Source: Streptomyces antimycoticus (lineage in GTDB: Bacteria > Actinomycetota > Actinomycetes > Streptomycetales > Streptomycetaceae). From it: a DNA stretch of 64,000 bases. Both the position numbers and the translations under genes were made by a program. Below the pieces are notes generated by a model, which worked only from the letters and a program-made list of their open reading frames with translations, searched no databases and was not told the DNA's origin. This document shows positions 56,755-64,000 of this stretch, piece by piece. The DNA lies in assembly GCF_005405925.1 (NCBI RefSeq), contig NZ_BJHV01000001.1, positions 3,100,001 to 3,164,000 on the forward strand, read 5' to 3'. Positions within the stretch are counted from its first letter, which is position 1. The number at the start of each line of letters is the position of its first letter.

Positions 56755-58011
56755 TCAGCGGACGGCCGACTTCAGCGGCACCGACGGGTCCTCGGCCCGC
56801 GTCCGGTCCAGCCGGGCGCCGCGCTCGATCAGCTTGCGCCCCTGGGCCAGATCGCGCGGACGGCCGACGGCCAGCAGGGCGACCAGGGCACCCTCGCGCA
56901 GCCAGCACACCGACCACGCGGCACCGGCCGGATCGCCGCGCCAGACCAGTTCGTCGGCCCCCGAATGGTGCCCGGCGTACTGCACGAAGCGCCCGAACTG
57001 CTCGGACCAGAAGTACGGCACCGGGTCGTAGACCGCGCCGGGGAAGTGGGCGGCCGTCCGGCTCCCGACCACATTGGCGGCCACGGTGCGCGGCCCCTGC
57101 AGCGCGTTGTCCCAGTGGTGCACCAGCAGCCGCGTGCCGTAGCGGGCGGACGGGAAGGAGGCGCAGTCGCCGACCGCGTAGACGTCCGGCGCCGAGGCGC
57201 GCAGCCGGTCGTCGGCGGCGACGGAGCGGTCCTCGGCCAGCTCCACGCCCGAGCCCGCCAGCCAGTCCGTGGCCGGCCGGGCCCCGATCCCGACCACCAC
57301 CGCGCCCGCCCGCAGCCGGGTGCCGTCGCCGAGCACCAGCCCGCTCTCGTCCACGGCGGCCACCCGGGCACCGGTCACCAGCCGGGCGCCATAGTCCTCG
57401 TACCAGGCCGCCATGGGGGCCGCGACCTCGGCCGGCAGGGCGCCCGCCAGCGGCCGGTCCGCGGCCTCGACGACGGTCACGGCGCAGCCCGCCTCGCGCG
57501 CCGCCGTGGCGAACTCCGCCCCGATCCAGCCCGCCCCCACGACCGCGATCTCGCGCTGCCGGGCGAGCACCGGGCGCAGCCGCACCGCGTCGTCCAGGGT
57601 GCGCAGCAGATGGACGCCGGGCACGCCCTCGCTGCCCGGCAGCGGGACCGGCTCGGCGCCGGTGGCGATCACCAGGACGTCGTACGGGAGCTGTCCGGTC
57701 GCGGTCTCGACGAGCCGCTTGTCCGTGCGGAGCCCGGTGACCTGGACGCCGAGCCGCAGCGCGATGCCGAGCCCGGCGAAGTCCACGTCGAGCGTCGATC
57801 CCTCGGCCTTGCCGAGCAGCACGGCCTTGGACAGCGGCGGCCGGTCGTAGGGCTGGTGGGTCTCCGCGCCCAGTAGGACGATCTCCCCCGTCCAGCCCTG
57901 TTCGCGCAGCGCGACGGCGGTCTGCACCCCCGCCATGCCCGCTCCGACGATCACCACCCGCTGTTCGCCGCCGCCGCTCGAGGACGGCTTCGTCGTCGTC
58001 TCATCGCTCAC
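56755..58011 (-). CDS. FAD/NAD(P)-dependent ferredoxin-reductase-like oxidoreductase
   Basis: 418 residues from GTG 58011. FAD-binding VVIVGAGMAGVQTAVALRE, YDRPPLSKAVL, NAD(P)-binding IAVVGAGWIGAEFATAARE, and VYAVGDCASFPS match the rhodocoxin/putidaredoxin reductase group. A C-terminal reductase domain (HWDNALQGPRTVAANVVG) completes it. It should pass electrons from NAD(P)H to a ferredoxin or an oxygenase; none is adjacent. No RBS is evident, so the transcript may be leaderless. It is divergent from thiO. Confidence 0.9.
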   Translation of the reverse strand: MSDETTTKPSSSGGGEQRVVIVGAGMAGVQTAVALREQGWTGEIVLLGAETHQPYDRPPLSKAVLLGKAEGSTLDVDFAGLGIALRLGVQVTGLRTDKRLVETATGQLPYDVLVIATGAEPVPLPGSEGVPGVHLLRTLDDAVRLRPVLARQREIAVVGAGWIGAEFATAAREAGCAVTVVEAADRPLAGALPAEVAAPMAAWYEDYGARLVTGARVAAVDESGLVLGDGTRLRAGAVVVGIGARPATDWLAGSGVELAEDRSVAADDRLRASAPDVYAVGDCASFPSARYGTRLLVHHWDNALQGPRTVAANVVGSRTAAHFPGAVYDPVPYFWSEQFGRFVQYAGHHSGADELVWRGDPAGAAWSVCWLREGALVALLAVGRPRDLAQGRKLIERGARLDRTRAEDPSVPLKSAVR

Positions 58012-58129
58012 ACGATCACTGTATTGCGGCTGGTGGGGCGGACCGCAGAGGGCGAGGGGAGATCTCGGGCACAGAGGGGAGGGGCGGTGGATGGGGGTGC
58101 GGGTCTGTGGGCGCCTTCGGCGGGTGGTC

Positions 58130-58220
58130 CTCCCCCACCCCGCCCCTTCCCGAAACGAAGGGGCTCCGCCCCCTCGGCCCCCGCCCCGGGCCCGCTCCTC
58201 AAACGCCGGAGGGGCTGGAT
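58130..58220. repeat. Copy of the dispersed intergenic element
   Basis: CCCCCACCCCGCCCCTTCCC, then GGGGCTCCGCCCCCTCGGCC, then CTCCTCAAACGCCGGAGGGG parallel the left half of the element at 20216. It lies in the divergent gap before the TPP riboswitch. Confidence 0.7.
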
Positions 58221-58280
58221 CGCGGCGGGTGGCTGGGCTTTCGGGGGGTTCGGGGCTCGTACTAGGGTGGCGGGACAGAG

Positions 58281-58376
58281 CACTCGCGGGAGCCCGGACG
58301 TACCGGGCTGAGAGGGAAGCTGAGACGGCCTCCGACCGTACGAACCTGATCCGGGTCATGCCGGCGAAGGGAGGGG
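58281..58376 (+). promoter_or_regulatory. TPP riboswitch (THI element)
   Basis: The conserved pyrimidine-sensor CCGGGCTGAGAGGG is at 58303-58316. The pyrophosphate-sensor ACCTGATCCGGGTCATGCCG is at 58344-58363, followed by GGCGAAGGGAGGGG at the end of the P1 stem. The purine-rich 3' end is itself the thiO ribosome binding site, 4 bases before the GTG, so TPP binding should hide it. It controls thiO-thiS-thiG. Confidence 0.95.
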
Positions 58377-58380
58377 CAGC

Positions 58381-59630
58381 GTGTCCACGCACGCACCAGG
58401 TCACGACGACCGACCACACACCTCAGGCCTTGACGGCCGACCATCCGTGGGCGGACCGCCCGACGGGCGCTACGACGCCCTCGTCATCGGGGGCGGCATC
58501 ATCGGGCTGGTCACGGCCTGGCGGGCGGCCCTGCGGGGGCTGCGCACCGCCCTCGCCGACCCGGCGCCCGGCGGGGGAGCCGCCTGGGTCGCGGCCGGGA
58601 TGCTGGCCGCCGTCACCGAGCTTCATTACGGCGAGCAGACCCTGCTCGGGCTCAACATGGCCTCCGCGCGCCGCTATCCGGACTTCGTGGCCGAGCTGGA
58701 GGAGGCGAGCGGCCAGGACGTGGGACACCGCGCGTGCGGCACGCTCGCCGTGGCGTTCGACGCCGACGACCGTGCCCATCTGCGCGAGCTCCACACGTTC
58801 CAGCGGGGGCTCGGGCTGGAGTCCGAGTGGCTGACGGGGCGTGAATGCCGCCGCCTGGAACCGATGCTCGCGCCGGGCGTACACGGTGGGCTGCGGGTCT
58901 CCGGCGACAACCAGGTCGACCCGCGGCGGCTGACCGCGGCGCTGCTCACCGCGTGCGAGCGGGCCGGGGTCGCCTTCCACCGCGCCCGCGCGGAGCGGCT
59001 GCTGCTGGACGGCGACCGCGCCACCGGGATCGAGCTGGCCGGGGGCACGCGCCTGACCGCCGAGCGGACCGTACTGGCCGCCGGCAGCCTCAGCGGACGG
59101 CTCGCGGGCGTCCCCGACGACGTCCTGCCGCCCGTACGACCCGTCAAGGGGCAAGTGCTGCGGCTGTCGGTACCCGAGCGGTACGCGCCGTTCCTCTCCC
59201 GGACCGTACGGGCCGTGGTGCGCGGCGGGCCGGTCTACCTGGTGCCGCGCGAGAACGGCGAGCTGGTCATCGGCGCGACCAGCGAGGAGCTGGGCTGGGA
59301 CACCACGGTCACCGCGGGCGGGGTGTACGAACTGCTGCGGGACGCCCATGAGGTGGTGCCCGGCATCACCGAACTGCCGCTGGTGGAGACGTGTGCCGGG
59401 CTGCGCCCCGGCTCCCCCGACAACGCCCCGATGCTCGGCCCGACCGCGCTGCCGGGGCTGCTGCTGGCCACCGGCCACCACCGCAACGGCGTCCTGCTCA
59501 CCCCGATCACCGGCGATGTCATGGCCGAGGCGCTGACGAGCGGAGAACTCCCCCCGGAGGCCCGGCCGTTCACCCCGCGGCGCTTCGCGGCCCCCGCAGC
59601 CACCCCCTCCCCAGCACAGGAGCAGCACCC

Positions 59631-59634
<4 letters not shown>
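58381..59634 (+). CDS. thiO: Glycine oxidase ThiO
   Basis: 417 residues from GTG 58381. After a 30-residue leader comes the FAD motif ALVIGGGIIGLVTAWRAALRG, then GGAAWVAAGMLAAVTE, and DAO-type C-terminal HHRNGVLLTPITGDVMAEAL. It oxidises glycine to dehydroglycine for the thiazole ring. Its stop overlaps thiS (ATGA). Confidence 0.94.
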
Positions 59635-60720
<1,086 letters not shown>

Positions 60721-60745
60721 GTGTGCTGTCCCGGCACGGCATCCG

Positions 60746-60809
60746 CCGGCCCCGCCCCCTCGGCCCCCGCCAGGGCTCCGCTCCTCACACGCCGGAGGGA
60801 CTGGATTGA
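60746..60809. repeat. Copy of the dispersed intergenic element (3' half)
   Basis: CGGCCCCGCCCCCTCGGCCC, then GGGCTCCGCTCCTCACACGC and CGGAGGGACTGGATTGA match the copies at 20216 and 58130. It lies just past the thiG stop. Confidence 0.65.
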
Positions 60810-60870
60810 CGGCCCGGCTCGGCCCTCTACCGTGGATGGGGGAGCAGCGCACAGCGCGGAGGTGGTCACC

Positions 60871-61329
60871 GTGACCGTGACCGTGGACGACCGGATCGAG
60901 CGCGAGGTGTACGTACCGGCGCCGATCGACCGGGTGTGGCGGGTGCTGACGACGCCCGAGCACATCCGCGTCTGGTACGCCCCCGGCGGCTGCGAGATCG
61001 ATCCGCACCCCGGTGGGAGGCTCCGGTTCCGGTGGGACGAACACGGAGAGTTCCACGGTCAGGTCGAGCGGGCGGTCCCCGATACGCTCTTCCGCTTCCG
61101 GCTGGCCTTGGAACCCGATCACGCGCCCTCGGGCCCCGGGGAGGCGACCCTGGTGGAGTTCGCGCTCTCCCCCGAGGGGCAGGGCACCCGGCTGCGGCTG
61201 GCGGAGAGCGGTATCCGCGCCCTGGCCGTTCCCGACGACGCCAAGGCCAAGCACGCCGAATACGCCACGCTGTCCTGGACCTCCGCGCTCGAGGAGCTGG
61301 CCGCGATCGCCGCCGCGTCGCACAACTGA
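60871..61329 (+). CDS. SRPBCC (AHSA1/START-like) protein
   Basis: 152 residues from GTG 60871, the fourth codon of a GTG/ACC-rich start, with GGAGG exactly 8 bases upstream. IEREVYVPAPIDRVWRVLTT and VWYAPGGCEIDPHPGGRLRF match Aha1-like START-fold proteins, which bind hydrophobic ligands or Hsp90-type partners. The ligand is unknown. It lies 88 bases before the kinase gene. Confidence 0.82.
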   Translation: MTVTVDDRIEREVYVPAPIDRVWRVLTTPEHIRVWYAPGGCEIDPHPGGRLRFRWDEHGEFHGQVERAVPDTLFRFRLALEPDHAPSGPGEATLVEFALSPEGQGTRLRLAESGIRALAVPDDAKAKHAEYATLSWTSALEELAAIAAASHN

Positions 61330-61404
61330 CCCGCCGGTGTCACCGTTCCGCTGCAGTACCCGCCCCACCTGGGGCGGCCGGTCATGGCTCAGATCGATGC
61401 CTCG

Positions 61405-61410
61405 TAGACT
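61405..61410 (+). promoter_or_regulatory. Candidate -10 box for a leaderless kinase transcript
   Basis: TAGACT is 7 bases before the GTG at 61418, and no ribosome binding site is present. This spacing is typical of leaderless Streptomyces genes. A clear -35 was not found. Confidence 0.4.
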
Positions 61411-61417
61411 TCCCCCC

Positions 61418-63358
<1,941 letters not shown>

Positions 63359-63429
63359 GGCCACCCTGCTTCTGGGGCTGTCTGCTTCCAGGACCCCTGC
63401 TTCTGGGGCCTCTGCCCAGCGGTCTTGCG

Positions 63430-63463
63430 GCTGCCGGACGGCGAGCGCGATCCGTCCGGCAGC
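63430..63463 (+). terminator. Hairpin terminator after the kinase gene
   Basis: 12-bp arms GCTGCCGGACGG and complement with a 10-base loop, 72 bases past the stop. Confidence 0.7.
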
Positions 63464-63503
63464 GGCCCCCCTGGCTCCAGTCGGTCAGCTTGGCTCCAGG
63501 CGA

Positions 63504-63555
63504 TCAGCCGAAGCTGACCCGCTCCAGGCGGTCAGCCGAAGCTGACCCGCTCCAG
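63504..63555. repeat. Duplicated gene 3' end
   Basis: A 24-base sequence beginning TCAGCCGAAGCTGACCCGCT is present twice, 28 bases apart. The copy at 63532 is the stop codon and last codons (ERVSFG) of the minus-strand gene; the copy at 63504 lies just beyond it. Confidence 0.8.
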
Positions 63556-64000
63556 CCAGAAGTCGAGCAGCTTCTCATCGCCCAGGATCTCGACGCCCGC
63601 GCTCCGGGCCGGGCGCCGCTTGTAGATGATCAGCAGCAGGTCGGTCAGCGGGCCGCGCACCGCGACCGCCGCCTTCTCATGCGCCCGCCGCCAGATGATC
63701 GCGTCACCGGTGAGGTCGACCACCCACTCCGCCGCCACCTCCGGTGCGGTGTCGGTGGCGTGGAAGTGGAGGGTGCGGCCGGGGCCGAGCAGCTCGCGCA
63801 TCCAGGGGTGGACCTCGAAGTGCATCGGCAGCGAGCCGAGTGCCATCCACTCGTCGATCCCGTCCAGGGCGACCTCCTGGTCGAGGGTGTACTCCGCGCC
63901 GAGGGCCAGGACCGCGTCGGCCCGGTGGAGCGCCGTCTCATGGGTGAAACGGCGGGCGTAGAAGTCCGCGCGCCCTCCGGCGACCTGCCCGAAGTCCGGC
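63532..64000 (-). CDS. Mycothiol-dependent maleylpyruvate isomerase-type protein, 5' end outside window
   Basis: At least 155 residues; the frame runs off the window edge, so the start is not seen. RRFTHETALHRADA contains the metal-ligand type His residues of DinB/MDMPI-fold proteins, and the C-terminal domain (WVVDLTGDAIIWRRAHEKAA, GPLTDLLLIIYKRRP) matches the TIGR03083 mycothiol-dependent family. Mycothiol is the actinobacterial low-molecular-weight thiol. The substrate is unknown. Confidence 0.82.
   Translation of the reverse strand, partial: PDFGQVAGGRADFYARRFTHETALHRADAVLALGAEYTLDQEVALDGIDEWMALGSLPMHFEVHPWMRELLGPGRTLHFHATDTAPEVAAEWVVDLTGDAIIWRRAHEKAAVAVRGPLTDLLLIIYKRRPARSAGVEILGDEKLLDFWLERVSFG

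Overview
The window is chromosomal DNA of a high-GC actinomycete, almost certainly a Streptomyces. The evidence is GTG starts throughout, strong codon-position GC bias, the DivIVA-YggT-SepF-YggS-PgeF-FtsZ-FtsQ-MurG-FtsW-MurD-MraY-MurF-MurE-FtsI-FtsL-RsmH order, an LL/meso-DAP type MurE, a mycothiol-dependent enzyme family, an actinobacterial translational T-box before ileS, and a TPP riboswitch before thiO-thiS-thiG. No rRNA, tRNA, insertion sequence, prophage or CRISPR array was recognised. The backbone looks vertically inherited, not like a genomic island.

Layout. 0-12.2 kb: a NYN-domain protein, a small hydrophilic protein, dnaE, a DUF2252 protein, two membrane-anchored DsbA-like thioredoxin-fold proteins flanking a small membrane protein, a Tat-exported PhoD phosphatase with a candidate PHO box, and a dienelactone-hydrolase-like enzyme. 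12.3-20.5 kb: an MscS channel, a GNAT acetyltransferase, rluD, lspA, a DksA/TraR zinc-finger protein with a histone-like tail, and ileS under a T-box. 20.5-38.7 kb: the division and cell wall (dcw) cluster, all on the minus strand from rsmH (first transcribed) to divIVA. 39.1-44.8 kb, plus strand: a beta-carbonic anhydrase, then a MoxR-DUF58-transglutaminase operon. 45-54 kb: DUF3040 protein, methyltransferase, HEPN protein, an operon of degenerate ABC ATPase + YhgE/Pip membrane protein + TetR with a palindromic operator, a CrtI-like oxidoreductase, and a membrane protein with a Gln/Tyr/Gly-rich tail. 54.3-64 kb: metF, thiE, an Rv2175c-type DNA-binding protein, a ferredoxin-reductase-like flavoprotein, the riboswitch-controlled thiOSG operon, an SRPBCC protein, a PASTA Ser/Thr kinase, and the 3' part of a mycothiol-dependent maleylpyruvate-isomerase-type gene.

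How the genes work together: lipid I/II synthesis (MurE, MurF, MraY, MurD, MurG), septal assembly (FtsZ, SepF, FtsQ, FtsL, FtsW, FtsI) and polar growth (DivIVA) sit together. A PASTA kinase, whose extracellular repeats in characterised relatives sense peptidoglycan, lies about 23 kb away. Thiamine biosynthesis is split between thiE and thiOSG, on opposite strands.

A caution about the sequence itself. Six genes (NYN, rluD, ftsZ, murF, crtI-like, thiE) are read out of frame by exactly one missing base, and ftsW may be a seventh. Every one lies in a G/C run or very GC-rich tract, and several of the genes are essential or conserved to the last residue. A systematic homopolymer undercall in the assembly is the most economical explanation, so these loci should be read as intact genes with an error until checked.
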